Source: Pardosa pseudoannulata
Lineage: Eukaryota; Arthropoda; Arachnida; Araneae; Lycosidae
Direction: 5' to 3'
DNA length: 64,000 bases
Assembly: GCA_032207245.1 (NCBI GenBank)
Contig: CM063502.1
Coordinates: forward strand, 114,880,697 to 114,944,696
The notes beneath the pieces were generated by a model. That model made no database searches. It was not told the origin of the DNA and worked only from the letters and a program-made list of their open reading frames with translations. Positions within the stretch are counted from its first letter, which is position 1; each line of letters begins with the position of its first letter. A program made the position numbers and the translations under genes. Below are positions 40,045 to 52,030 of this stretch, one piece after another.

Positions 40045-40562
40045 CATAGACGTAGACGTATGAGGATAATTTGCACTTAGCTAATAGCCTTAAATCCATG
40101 GTGTATATTTAAATATGTGACTATATTGAAAATACTGTTTGCTGATTCAAGTTGAAGAATAAAATAAAAGTGCACACGTACAAGGCAATTGTGCAATACA
40201 TACAATAGGGAATTAATTACTGAATGTTTCTCCATATGTTTCACTATTTATAAAATAATAACAAATAATAAGTGCAGAAATACAATATTAATATAGTTAT
40301 TAGAGGTTTTTAATTTTTTTTTTAAATTTTCCTTTTACAAAGACCTAAAGATGGGATTTATACAGGATGGAAGACCGGTAGTGGCTCTAGGCCTACAGAA
40401 ATTGATTACAATGTCATAATCAGACAGGTTCATTAGCTCTTCGTTGTTAACAGTAAAAATCCTACTAACGAAATTTAAAGCTAAGTTTTTAATTACTTCC
40501 CTTAGTGGGGATATCTTGAGGTTGCTGTGAATTAAAATATTTAAGTCCCATCAAGCCTTAAT
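40045..40562 (-). mobile_element. 5'-truncated second copy of the same LINE
   Basis: On the minus strand this matches the 3' part of the element at 34.5-36.5 kb. Shared landmarks include AACAGCAACxTCAAG, AAACTTAGCTTTAAA, TTTTACTGTTAACAACGA and AGCTAATGAACCTG, ending in the same ACGTCTACGTCTA hexamer tail. It is flanked by a perfect 10-bp target duplication GTAAGTAGAA (40035-40044 and 40563-40572), the signature of target-primed reverse transcription with 5' truncation. It lies inside a copy of the 39-41 kb tandem repeat. Confidence 0.9.
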
Positions 40563-40994
40563 GTAAGTAGAAAAATATTCTGCTGTTAATATGGCAATTT
40601 TCCAGTTATAAATTAAAAAACTACAATTCCCAGGAGCAAATATTTTGCTAAATGGCTTGTATAAATTGAAATATTAATAAAAAAATTAATTTTTTTTTAA
40701 AATTTGTAATGTATTTGAATCCGAGAGGTATAATTTCACATTCCAGTAATATGAATAATTCGGAAGCAAATACAAATTTTTATCATTAATTAATGTTTAT
40801 ACTATTAAAAAGTAAAATTAATTGGTGCATACATCTTTTTAAATGAATATCATTATTTAAATATTTTAAACCCTTTTGAAGTATAAGGATTAATGTGTGA
40901 AACGCACGATTCTCCCAAATTTATAATTTTGTAATTTACTATTCTGAAATAGTTGTATATAATTCTCAAGAGTATTTTTATATGAATAGCTTAT

Positions 40995-41552
40995 CACATT
41001 GTATGCAGGATTCGTACAGTACGTTTTCTGACGATTGATATTTGAGCTCGGGTCGCGTACTAGTACGGGTTAGTGTAACAACACGGTTTGTTTATGGGTA
41101 CAAAAATAACAGTATATACAGGAAAACGAAGCCGAATGTTCTTGCCTACTACACAGATTCTGAAAAAAATTGGAGAAATAAAAAGTAGTTTTTACATTAT
41201 TAATTTTGTGATTGCTCTTTTCATTTTTTTATAATGCAAAAATGTTTATATATAATATAATTAGAAAAAAATAAAACTATATACTACTATTTCTATTCGA
41301 TTTTTCATATTTACGACACTATTATAAATTTATCCACTAAAAACTGTATTTTTTGTTTACAAAAATCTTATGGTTGTTATTTATATATTTCTATTTATAA
41401 ATTTGTTATATATTTCAATATAAAATATGAAAAGTTGTTTAAAAAATTAAATAATTTTCGGTCTATTGAGATTTAACTGAATAACTAAATTTACTTACAA
41501 AACGCCCGCTCCCGGTACAATTCCGCTGCGAAATGTACCCGCACACAATGTG
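40995..41552. mobile_element. TTAA-type (piggyBac-like) non-autonomous element
   Basis: The ends are CACATTGTATGCAGG (left) and, reverse complemented, CACATTGTGTGCGGG (right), 13 of 15 matching. They abut TTAT at 40991 and TTAA at 41553, one base from a TTAA duplication. The paralogous repeat unit near 39990 reads straight through with a single TTAA, which is an empty site. The interior is AT-rich without transposase. Named by target and ends only. Confidence 0.6.
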
Positions 41553-41995
41553 TTAATATACAAACTTGATCACTTGTATCCAAAAAGTTAAAAAAAAATA
41601 TTGCGTTTTTTTTAATTTTTATTCTGATATTTTTCTGTTATAAATCAAAACACTACAACTGACAGAAGGAAATATTTTGCTAAATGGTTTGTATGAATTG
41701 AAATGTTTCAATAAAGCATTTAAAAATATTTTTGGAAATGATAATGTATCTCAGTGCGGGAATATAGTTTCAAATCTTTCTTTTTATCGCATTTCAAAAG
41801 TTGCTTTAGCATGCCATTTTGTTCCTTTTGACGCGCGGATTCAAAATAAGGCATGGGAGCAAAATAAAATCCGAAACCATCTGACAAATGAATGAACTCG
41901 AATATGACAGGATTGGGGTTTTGTTACAATCCAACTTGGAAACTATCCAAACCATCTACACCACGTCATCGGTTTTGTTTACGTTCAGTATTGAA

Positions 41996-41998
<3 letters not shown>

Positions 41999-42051
<53 letters not shown>
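41999..42051. repeat. (TA)n microsatellite
   Basis: About 26 TA units. The apparent ORF spanning it is an artefact. Confidence 0.97.
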
Positions 42052-42054
<3 letters not shown>

Positions 42055-42466
42055 TTTTTTTAAATAGTTTTCATTTTAACTTTTTTTTTGTTTTTCATCG
42101 TATTTCCTTTTTACAACGTCTTTTTTTAAGAACGTTTAAGGAAAATACGCTTTCGTAATTTCTTTCCCCAGTTTCTAAAGAGGCCCATATTTTTGCAATC
42201 AGCGCTCATTTAATGTTTTAATGTTTTGTATCTGTAAAATAAAAATGCATAAAAGAGGCCACAAAACTTTTTTGGTTTAAATTTTCTTTTAATTATTATC
42301 TGTTAATCTACCAGGACTTTTAAGACTCTTCTTTGTTCAAATATATTCTTTGTTTAGCTTGATCATTTCTTTCCATCATAGTTTTATGGAATGATTTAAT
42401 TATGACGAATTCAATTGTTTTATCTCTTTTTGGAAGAAGTTATAAAGCTATTATTCTTACAATGTT

Positions 42467-43440
42467 GATGCTTTAATGCATTTAAAATTTATTAAATTAA
42501 AATAAATAACTGCTTTATTTTAGTTTGGACAACAATCAAAATCCTGTTATTTTTCCATAAATAGTTTTAGTGATTATATTATTAACAGTCAAATGTCGGT
42601 AACTCAAAAAACAGAGTTTAACTTTTTATTTTTTTTATTTTTAGAGGAAAGAACAAAAAGGAAAAAGAAGACTTGTAAATGCAAAGAGAGTAAAAATAAT
42701 TTACTCTTGTTTTGAAAAAAAAATACTTGTTATACTGCTGTATTGAATTAAATCAACTTAGACAAAATTATTTTGTATTTAGAATTAATGCTTTAATGCA
42801 TTTAAAACTTAATCAGTTAAAATAAATAACTGATATATTTTAGTTTGCTCAACACTCAAAATCATATTATTTTTCCATAAATAGTTTTAGTGATTATATT
42901 ATTAACAGTCAAATGTCGGTAACTCAAAAAACAGAGTTTAACTTTTTATTTTTTTTATTTTTAGAGGAAAGAACAAAAAGGAAAAAGAAGACCTGTAAAG
43001 ACAAAGAGAGTAAAAATAGTTTACTCTTGTTTTGAAAAAAAATACTTGTTATACTGCTGTATTGAATTAAATCAACCTAGACAAAATTATTTTGTAGCTA
43101 AAATAAGAATTAACGCTTTAATGCATTTAAAACTTAATCAGTTAAAATAAATAACTGCTTTATTTTAGTTTGCTCAGCAATCATAATCATGTTATTTTCC
43201 TATAAAAATTTTCATTGATTATATTATTAACAGTCAAATGTCGATAACTCAAAAAACAGAGTTTAACTTTTTATTTCTTTTTCTTTTTTGAAGAAAGAGC
43301 AAAAAAAGCAAAAAAAAAAACTTGTAAAAGCAAAGAGAGTAAAAATAGTTTACTCTTGTTTTAAAAAAAATACATGTTATACTGCTGTATTGAATTAAAT
43401 CAACCTAGACAAAATTATTTTGTAGTTAAAATAAGAATTT
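42467..43440. repeat. Tandem array, three copies of about 320 bp
   Basis: GCTTTAATGCATTTAAAA starts units at 42470, 42790 and 43115. Shared blocks include ATTAACAGTCAAATGTCG, AACTCAAAAAACAGAG and ACTGCTGTATTGAATTAAAT. Units are closely similar with small indels. No coding potential. Confidence 0.92.
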
Positions 43441-44190
43441 ATTTCCCATGTCAAGGCAATTGGTGACAAATAATTTCGGCTTAGATATCATTAAAAATTT
43501 CTGTTACAATTCCCTTTTGATTTTATTTTTAAATATCTTTTGTATCAATAAAAAGCATTTCATCTGCTAACAGATATTTCCTAACCTACATGTTTTTATA
43601 AGATTGCTTTCCAATTGTAGTTCAATGTTTTATTATTATTTTCTGATTGATGGTTTTTCATTTTATTTTACTTTTCTCACAACAGCTCTTCAGCTCTTAA
43701 AACTGAACATTTCAGATTTAATTTTCTTAAAATAGCGTTCTACATCAGTTTTTCAAGTAAATATAAGCTATCCTAGTATTCAATGTTCTTTTAAGATAAA
43801 CTGGATCTACGTTTTTAACAGTCTTTAAATGCTTTTTAGGTCAGGAACAACAATGTTTATAAAGAAATGGAAATCTTTAATGCTAGGTTATGTAAGAATA
43901 ATTTAAAGAAAATAATTACGGAAAATCAAAGCGTTATGCTCAAAAGAATTGTTCAGCGAACATCATTGAAAACTAATTAGCCTACCCTTGTATTAATCAG
44001 AGACTCTTGACACACCTTTTTTACGTCACGACAAAATGAAGCTATAAAAGGGCTGTGTTTCATAAAATTAGAAAAAATAAAAGTTAGAGCCTTTCGTGTG
44101 TGTCTATTAACAGTTATGTCAAGGAAGGTTTTTCTCCTTGGGTGAAGTAATTTTATAATTAGAGTGATGACTGCAAAATAAGAAGTATTA
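43441..44190. other. Spacer between two tandem arrays
   Basis: AT-rich DNA with no gene recognised. It separates the 320-bp and 193-bp arrays. Confidence 0.5.
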
Positions 44191-44930
44191 AAGGGGACAA
44201 GCGATCATCGAAATGACAGTTTTTGACTAAAAAATATGAAACGATTCTTTGTTCAGGAAAAAAGTGTAATTTTCATTTAAAGACATTTTTTGAATATTAT
44301 GATTATTTTACTGCACTGAAACCTGATTTTTTTGTCATATATAAAATGTACTTAAGAAATATGCAAAATGAGAAATATTTAAGGAGACAAAGGATCTTCA
44401 AAATGACAAATTTTGACCAAAAATATAAAAGGAATTTGTTTTGAAAAAAAAATCAAATTAGGTGTAAGTTTCATTTAAAGGCATTCTTCGAATAGAATGA
44501 TTATTTTACTGCACTGGAACCTGTTTTTTTGTCATACATAAGAAGTATGCAAAATAAGAAATGCTTAAAGACACAATTGTTCTTCGAAATGACAGATTTG
44601 ATCAAAAATACAAAAAGATTCTTTATTTTGAAAAAAAAAATCAAATTAGGTGTAAGTTCCATTTAAAGATATTTTTCGAATAGCATGATTATTTTACTGC
44701 ACTGAAACTTGCTTTTTTTTGTCATATATAAGAAGTACTTAAGAAATATGCAAAATGAGAAATATTTAAGAAGACAAAGGATCTTCGAAATAACAGAATT
44801 TGATCAAAAATATGAAATGATTCTTTGTTCTGAAAAGAAGTTTGGCGTAAGCTTTATTTAAAGACATTTTTTAAACAACATGACTATTTTATTTCACTGA
44901 AACCTGCTTTTTTGTAATTTTAAAATTTAA
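44190..44930. repeat. Tandem array, four copies of about 193 bp
   Basis: The block GATTATTTTACTGCACTG recurs at 44301, 44499, 44687 and, diverged, 44882 (spacings 198, 188 and 195). AAATGAGAAATATTTAAG and GATCTTCGAAAT-like words repeat in phase. ORFs through it are incidental. Confidence 0.9.
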
Positions 44931-46340
44931 AGAATAATGGTTTCCAATTTGACGATTTTTGTAGAATTAGTAATTTTGAAATGCTCCAATTGCTTTAATT
45001 TTTTGTATATATTTCTTATTTAAAACTTTGGAATTTTTTTTATTAATGTGTTTCTTATTAAACTAGGTACGCCTTGAAAAATCTTTTAAATCATTTTCTG
45101 GTATTATAAAAGTTTTGATACCATAAAAGGGGGAAAAATTACTAAAAACATTGTATTATTTTAAATAATTATCTCATATAAATAATACTTAACGTAAATG
45201 AAAATCCATATCCATTTTGGTTTCTATAAAAATACTCAAATTAAATAGAAAAAATAAAACTGACTCAATTTTTATTAAAAATAATTTTCCAATAGATTTT
45301 TGTGTCTTACATGTTTCATGTAATAACATTATATGCTCACACCATAAAAATGTCGTTAAAAATCGTAAACTTTAAAAATTTAAATTCAACGTCGCTTGTC
45401 TTTTTATTGTAATTAAAACTGCAAAACTAAATTTTGCGTCAATTATGAGAATGAAAAAGATTGAACTAATTATTCCCTGTACAGTTAATATTTAAGATAA
45501 TGGAAACGATGCCTTTCGAGGTGAAAAGTCTTCATTATAAAAGTCTATTTCATTTATTGATTTAGTCTATTTCATTTATCAATTTAGCTTATTTTATTTA
45601 TTTTATTTTAAGACTAATTCCTTTTCATTATAAAAGGAAAAGCTCTACTCTGATTAGAATGAAAAATTTCTAAGTCATTAATAAAAGTTTATAATGATTA
45701 TTTAGTTTTGCTTTATGAAGAAGCACTTAAAAAAACGTAAAATATATGTGCTTCAAATAAAGAAATAATTACCTAAACTGAATTATAATCTACTTACCCG
45801 CAAAATAACTTTAAAAATTTATAAATAAGAAACTATATTTTAAAATCAAATATAAGCTATTTACCTTTTTTTATTCCGTTAACTCCAATTATATTAAAAC
45901 TAGCAATATATTTTATTTTATAGTAAGATAAAGGATATGTTTTTTAAATTTTTTAATTTCTTAAGGGTTTTTAATTTTGAAAATATTGAAATGGCAGATA
46001 GCCTTAAAGATTCAGGTTTGCAGAATTAAAAATACACTTTTCTTCAATTTGATATAAAAATTTTATTAGTTATCTTCTAGGTAAATTAATTCCCTTTTTT
46101 ACAGTTGGTGTATATTTTTTATGTTTCTCAAAACATTTACTACTTGAAATCACAAAACTCAATAACTTTTTTAAAGTTAGAGCTTTATAAAAGTATTTAT
46201 AAAAATACTTATAATATTTTTAAAGCAGAATATTTTATTTTATAGTGAAACGAAAAAAGTTACTATAATGGTGATTTTAAGTATAGTAAAGAATTATGTT
46301 CAACATTTTAAATAGTAATTAAATAATTAAAACAAGTTTT
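44931..46340. other. Intergenic, old repeat-like AT-rich DNA
   Basis: No gene recognised. Short TTTATT-rich direct repeats occur near 45540-45610. Confidence 0.5.
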
Positions 46341-46357
46341 TTTTGTTATATTACACG

Positions 46358-46540
46358 ATGGTTTGTTTGGAGCTCTACCGTCAACTGTTTTGCTGCAAAA
46401 TGGCTAATAAAATTGGGACCTACAACTTAAAGCCGATTTCGAACGGATGCAAAAACCAGTGTCAAAAGGGAGATTCGAACCCACGAACTCCGGTACTGAA
46501 GAAGAGCGGCCTACTCATTCGGATATTATTTGCCTGTTAA
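46358..46540 (-). mobile_element. Complete-looking tRNA-headed SINE
   Basis: On the minus strand the head is tRNA-like. An A-box-like segment lies around 46500-46525 (GAATGAGTAGGCCGC). A strong B box GGGTTCGAATC lies at 46472-46482, and the tRNA-like head ends at GTGGGTTCGAATCTCCC. A tRNA-unrelated body follows, ending with the block shared with copies a, c, d and e (complement of GGTTTGTTTGGAGCTCTAC). RNA polymerase III would transcribe such elements; mobility would depend on a LINE. Confidence 0.7.
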
Positions 46541-46594
46541 ATTACAGATATGAATGAATTCGTACAGAGTTTGAGAATGAAGAAACTGAACTTA

Positions 46595-46605
46595 TACACA
46601 CACAC

Positions 46606-46699
<94 letters not shown>
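46595..46699. repeat. Compound (AC)n(TA)n microsatellite
   Basis: About 26 AC units with one CG interruption (46595-46647) run into about 26 TA units, beginning 55 bp beyond the head of the adjacent SINE. Confidence 0.97.
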
Positions 46700-46702
<3 letters not shown>

Positions 46703-47024
46703 AAGAAAGAGAGAGAATTTGAGAAAGCCTAATAATTCAAGTAGCAGAAGCTGCTCTTATTGGTTCTTGTGGGATTTTTGATTCATTAATATTTACTATT
46801 TGAAATTAATGATATTATTTAATATCTTTATTGATACTATAACTAAAGATACAATGTCATATAAAGATAATCTAATAATTTTAACCGGAATTATTCACTT
46901 AATGAACTTTGAACTTCTGAGAACATATTCACATATTTAAGAATGACTCCGATAAAAAAAGTATTTCTAAAAGTTGCCATAAATAGCATATTCTTGAGTT
47001 TTTGTTCTTGAGAGAAACTACATA

Positions 47025-47345
47025 TTTACTTTCTCTTACAAAAAGAAAGATTATGAGCTTAGAAAATCAGTTCACAAATGAATAGATAGAACGTAAAAAA
47101 AAATCTTTAAGAAAATATTTATGTATGTAAAGTACTTGACAGCTGTCAAAAACCGCAAGATTTAGCATCAATATTTTTCTTGTATGAAGTTCGCTGTCTC
47201 TTAATGTATGGACATGTATTTTATGTTCAGATGTATGAAGAAAAATGAGTGGCATGAAATTCTAAGTTTTATTTATGGGAATAGAAACACAGATAACATA
47301 ACATATGAACAGACTATAAGAAGTCAGAAAAGAGAAAAAACTGGA
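47025..47345. repeat. Dispersed repeat R, copy 1
   Basis: It shares ordered blocks with 48840-49012 plus 49545-49690, 51050-51300 and 51795-52140: TTATGAGCTTAGAAAATC, GTACTTGACAGCTGTCAA, and GAAAAATGAGT followed by TAAGTTTTATTTATGG. Diverged. Function unknown. Confidence 0.7.
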
Positions 47346-47516
47346 ATCAACAGATAAAATGAATCATTTTTGTGAGTTACAGAAGAAAAGATGTTTTAAG
47401 CAAGAAAGTCACTTTTTCATGGTTGCATGAAAACAGTTGAATATTATTTATTATCAAATATATATTATTTAGTAAAAACATTTTTCTTTCTTTTGTAACA
47501 AGACTGAATTTTATCA

Positions 47517-48592
47517 AAGTGGTAAATATATAAAAACTTGATGCAATGACGGGCAAATATTGACAATTCTTAATTTTTAAAATTAAAACGGATGAGTTTT
47601 GCCGTGTGTCTAATAACATCATTTTGTAGTTTTGTTTATTTTGAAGAGTAACCATTTTTTGCTTTTTAAGTCATTATTTATAAAAGATAAATATATATAA
47701 AGATAAATATATAAAAACTTGATTCAATGTCGAGCAAACATTGATAATTCTTAATTTTTAAAATTAAAATGGATGAGTTTTGCCATGTGTCTAATAACAT
47801 CATTTTGTATTGTTTTGTTTATTTTGAAGAGTAACCATTTTTTGCTTTTTAAGTCATTATTTATAAAAGATAAATATATATAAAGATAAATATATAAAAA
47901 ATTGATGCAATGTCGAGCAAACATTGATAACTCTTAATTTTTAAAATTAAAATGGATGAGTTTTGCCATGTGTCTAATAACATCATTTTGTATTGTTTTG
48001 TTTATTTTGAAGAGTAACCATTTTTTACTTTTTATGTTATTATTTATAAAAGATAAATATATATATAAAGATAAATATATAAAAACTTAATGCAATGTCA
48101 AGCAAACATTGACAATTCTTAATTTTTAAAATTAAAATGGATAAGTTTTACCATGTGTTTAATATCATTTTGTATTGTTTTGTTTATTTCGAAGAGAAAC
48201 CATTTTTTGCTTTTTAGGGTATTATTTATAAAAGATAACTATATAAAAACTTGATGCAATGTCGAGCAAACATTGATAATTCTTAATTTTTAAAATTAAA
48301 ATGGATGAGTTTTGCCGTGTGCGTAATAATAAGATTTTGTATCGCTTTGTTTGTTTTGAAGAGTAACCATTTTTTGCTTTTTAATTTATTTATAAAAGAT
48401 AAATATATATAAAGATAAATATATAAACACTTGATTCAATGTCGAGCAAACAGTGATAATTCTTAATTTTTAAAATTAAAATGGATGAGTTTTGCCATGT
48501 GTCTAATAACATCATTTTGATTTGCTTTGTTTATTTTGAAGAGTAACCATTTTTTGCTTTTTAAGTTATTATTTATAAAAGATAATTATTGC
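47517..48592. repeat. Tandem array, six copies of about 182 bp
   Basis: The word GGATGAGTTTTGCC (or a close variant) recurs at 47590, 47771, 47954, 48139, 48303 and 48483, giving spacings 181, 183, 185, 164 and 180. Each unit also holds GCAATGTCGAGCAAACATTG and GAAGAGTAACCATTTTTTGC. The fourth interval is shorter because an internal copy of the AAGATAAATATATATA block is lost. The array ends where it meets unique-looking flank at 48592. Confidence 0.93.
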
Positions 48593-48839
48593 ATTGCAAA
48601 TTAGCTAAAATAAATGTACTAAATCAATCGTCTCAGGAATGTTAATTAGTCTTGCAAAGTTTGGGTAATTACCAGAAACGGAATTTATTTCACTAATTTA
48701 AAGGCCATCCTTTAAGTAAGTATGAACTGCTGTAATATGTATTTTGTGTTAAAGTAAAGTTGATAAAAAATAATCATTAGCAACTTCTTTTAATTCAAAT
48801 TCTGTCAAATTCTGTTTAATTCAAATAAAGTCATTTATT

Positions 48840-49012
48840 TTCACTAAGGAAAAGAAAGATTATGTGCTTAGAATACAAGTTTATAAACGAATGAAAGATT
48901 AATTGATAGGAAGTAAAAAGTAATCGTTAAAAAATTATTTATGTATATAAAGTATTTTTCAGCTGTCAAGAACAATAAGGTTTGGTACTAATATATTTCA
49001 AGTTCCATATGT
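48840..49012. repeat. Dispersed repeat R, copy 2, left half
   Basis: It matches copy 1 (47025-47200) up to TTTCAAGTTCC. The right half resumes at about 49545 after a microsatellite and LTR insertion. Confidence 0.65.
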
Positions 49013-49017
49013 AGTAC

Positions 49018-49420
<403 letters not shown>

Positions 49421-49544
49421 TAAACCCCCAACGTACTTTATGAACAAAAGTTATTAAATTAATATTAAAATATGTAAATAAGGGATTTTAATATTACATA
49501 TATATATATAATACATATATTATGTATACATATATTACTTTCGA

Positions 49545-49690
49545 TTGAAAAAAAAATGAGTATCAGGAGCTTCTAAGTTTTATTTATAGAAACTAAAATA
49601 GAGATGACGTTTGGACATAACATGAGAAGACAGAAACAAAGAAAAGTGGAAAAACCAGAAAAAAAAGAGACAATATTGTGCAATACAGAA
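49545..49690. repeat. Dispersed repeat R, copy 2, right half
   Basis: It matches copy 1 from about 47238 (GAAAAATGAGT, TCTAAGTTTTATTTAT, then AACATGAGAAGACAGAAA). The open frame here is incidental. Confidence 0.6.
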
Positions 49691-49985
49691 AAATATTTTG
49701 TGGAAGGTTATTTATTTATATTATTCTATCCAAAGAGACAAATATACTTTATTATTAACCCCTTGATACACAATGACGAGTTGGGGTTGTCATTCATTTC
49801 ATGCGCCACTGTAGACTATGACAAGTCTAACTCGACAATATATGTTTTTGGGGGATGGATGCAGCATGTTATAAGATTACTTGTTAGTTTCAATCATTCG
49901 ACGATTTTAGTTTGTTTACAGTGTTCAAGATGACCCATTTTCCTAACTTCTCTTGGTACTAATAACAAAATTACATCCTCAAATT

Positions 49986-50154
49986 CAGGGCCGTAATTTA
50001 AACGTTCATCTAAAGGGGCAAAAGTCCAAGCAAAAAATCAAAATATGAATAAAACCTCAAAAATTGGAGGGGCAAATTTGCTGTTTTGCTCCTCCTATAA
50101 AATTCGGAGTGGGGGGGGATTTGACCCCAATGACCATCCCAAATTATGCCCATG
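49986..50154. mobile_element. hAT-type MITE with 8-bp target duplication
   Basis: A 169-bp element flanked by perfect CTCAAATT duplications (49978-49985 and 50155-50162). Terminal inverted repeats are CAGGGCCGTAATTT and, reverse complemented at the right end, CATGGGCATAATTT (11 of 14). The 8-bp duplication and CAGGG-type end fit the hAT superfamily. It has no coding capacity. Confidence 0.85.
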
Positions 50155-50532
50155 CTCAAATTAATAAATAAAAAAGCATATAGAAAGCAGCATTCAATAT
50201 AGTAGTTATATCGCTTGACAGTTGCCAAACTAGACTCATTCTTAATCTGAGAGATTCAAATGTTATGACAAATAACAGTAATGATAATGTTTGATTCAAT
50301 TAAATGCTATACAGCAATCCAAATTTCAAAATCAAACGTGTTCTTTCTCGGCTTGCACATAAGTGTTCAGTTAAGCTAAATTAAATAGCACTTTTCGTAT
50401 GCACCAAATTCCTTTCTAATTGTATGTGAAGGAGTTAAAATATAAATTGTTCAGCAACAACAATTTTCTCTCTTTTTAATAACGTTGTTTTTATACAAGT
50501 GGAATATAAATCAAAATTTGAAAAATTGGAAA

Positions 50533-52030
50533 GCAAACTCTCATACTTCTTATAATTTAATATTTAAATGCAAGAGTTCAGTCAAGTGTGTAATGTTTCC
50601 ATTTTTCATCTGTTTTTCTTTTTTAAAAAGCTAATTTATCCAATATTTGCCTTTCAAAATTATTATTTATGAAAGATATTTATTGCATTGCAAATTAGGA
50701 AAAACAAATATATTAAAGAAATTATTTTTGGCGTAATGGTAATTAGTTTTGCAAAGTTTTGTTGATTATGCAAACAGAACTTGTTTTACTAATCTGAAAG
50801 ATATTGAGAAGTGTAAACTGCAGTAATATATATTTCCTATTGTGCAGTAATATATATTCCTAATATATATTTCCTAAATTTTCAAACAAATATCTCTAAT
50901 AACTTTAACAGAAAATATTCAATAATTAAATCCTGGACTTTTTTTAATTGAAGTACAATTTTTTTTTTTACATTCAAGAAAATATCCAGTAAAATTATTC
51001 CAGAAATTGTCATCTAGAATATCCTATTCTTGAATTTATTAACACAAACTGCATATTTACTTTCACTAACTTAAAGAATGGTTATGAACCTAGAAAATCA
51101 GTTCATGTTTGAGTGAAAGATTAATAGGTAGAAAATAAAATAAAAAAAAACAAATCCTTGAGAAAATATGTATATAAAGCACTTGGCAGCTGTCAACTAC
51201 TGTGAGATTTAACACTAATATATTTCTAGAGTGAAGCTCCCTATCTAATACAGCATGGGGATGCATTTTACGTTCAGTAATGTTCAGAAGAAGAAAAAAA
51301 GCAAACTCTCATACTTCTTATAATTTAATATTTAAATGAGAGAGTTTAGTCAAGTGTCTAATGTTTCCCTTTTTCATCCGTTTTTCTTTTTTAAAAAGCT
51401 AATTTATCTAATATTTGCCTTTCAAAATTATTATTTATGAAAGATAGTTATTGCATTGCAAATTAGGAAAAACAAATATATTAAAGGAATTATTTTTAAT
51501 AATGGTAATTAGTTTTGCAAAGTTTTATGAATTATGCAAACAGAACTTGTTTTACTAGTCTAAAAGACATTGAGAGTGTAAACTGCAGTAATATGTATTT
51601 CCTATAGAGTTAATGTAATTCAAATTTTCAAAAAATTATCTCTAATAATTTTAACAGAAAATATTCAATAATTAAATCCTGGACTTTTTTTAAAATTGAA
51701 GTACATTTTTTTACAGTTAAAAAATCATCCAGTAAAATTATTCCGGAAATTGTCATCTAAAATATCATATTCTTGAATTTATTAACACAAACTGCATATT
51801 TACTTTCACTACCTTAAAGAATGTTTACGAGCCTAGAAAATCAGTTCATGATTGAGTGAGAGATTAATAGGTAGAAAATAAAAAACAAATCCTTGAGAAA
51901 ATATGTATATGGAGCACTTGGCAGATGTCAATTACTGTGAGATGTAGCACTAATATATTTCTAGAGCGAAGTTCCCTATTTAAATACAGTATGGGCATGC
52001 ATTTTACGTTCCGTAGTGTGAAGAAGAAAA
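50533..52030. repeat. Direct tandem duplication, unit 768 bp
   Basis: The word GCAAACTCTCATACTTCTTA starts at 50533 and again at 51301, exactly 768 bp apart. The copies stay closely similar throughout (by eye above 90%), with matching blocks such as GCATTGCAAATTAGGAAAAA, TTCAATAATTAAATCCTGG and AATCAGTTCATG. Each copy ends in repeat R. The second copy runs to about 52030 and then continues into unduplicated repeat R. Confidence 0.92.

Larger units (their letters stand above)
39200..41750. repeat. Old tandem array (unit about 470-500 bp) with nested insertions
   Basis: Anchor block GTTATAAATTA...ATATTTTGCTAAA recurs at 39575, 40605 and 41637. A second block, AAAAGTAAAxATAATTTTG, recurs at about 39253, 39809 and, more diverged, 40809. 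Observed spacing is about 1030 bp for the later copies, because one contains the 518-bp LINE and the next a 558-bp TTAA-type element; removing these gives about 470-500 bp. Copies are well diverged. Confidence 0.75.

Noticed and set aside
42470..44930. CRISPR-like array
   Set aside because: Units are long direct tandem repeats without short conserved repeats and unique spacers, in a eukaryotic genome.
46440..46540. A functional tRNA gene
   Set aside because: A B box is clear, but the arms do not form a proper cloverleaf and a SINE body follows; a SINE explains it better.
49756..49930. TTAACCCC with inverted GACGAGTT-type words, as a possible piggyBac-like end
   Set aside because: No matching second end or second TTAA at a sensible distance.
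49604..49933. 109-codon plus-strand ORF
   Set aside because: Starts inside repeat R and crosses unrelated sequence; no domain.
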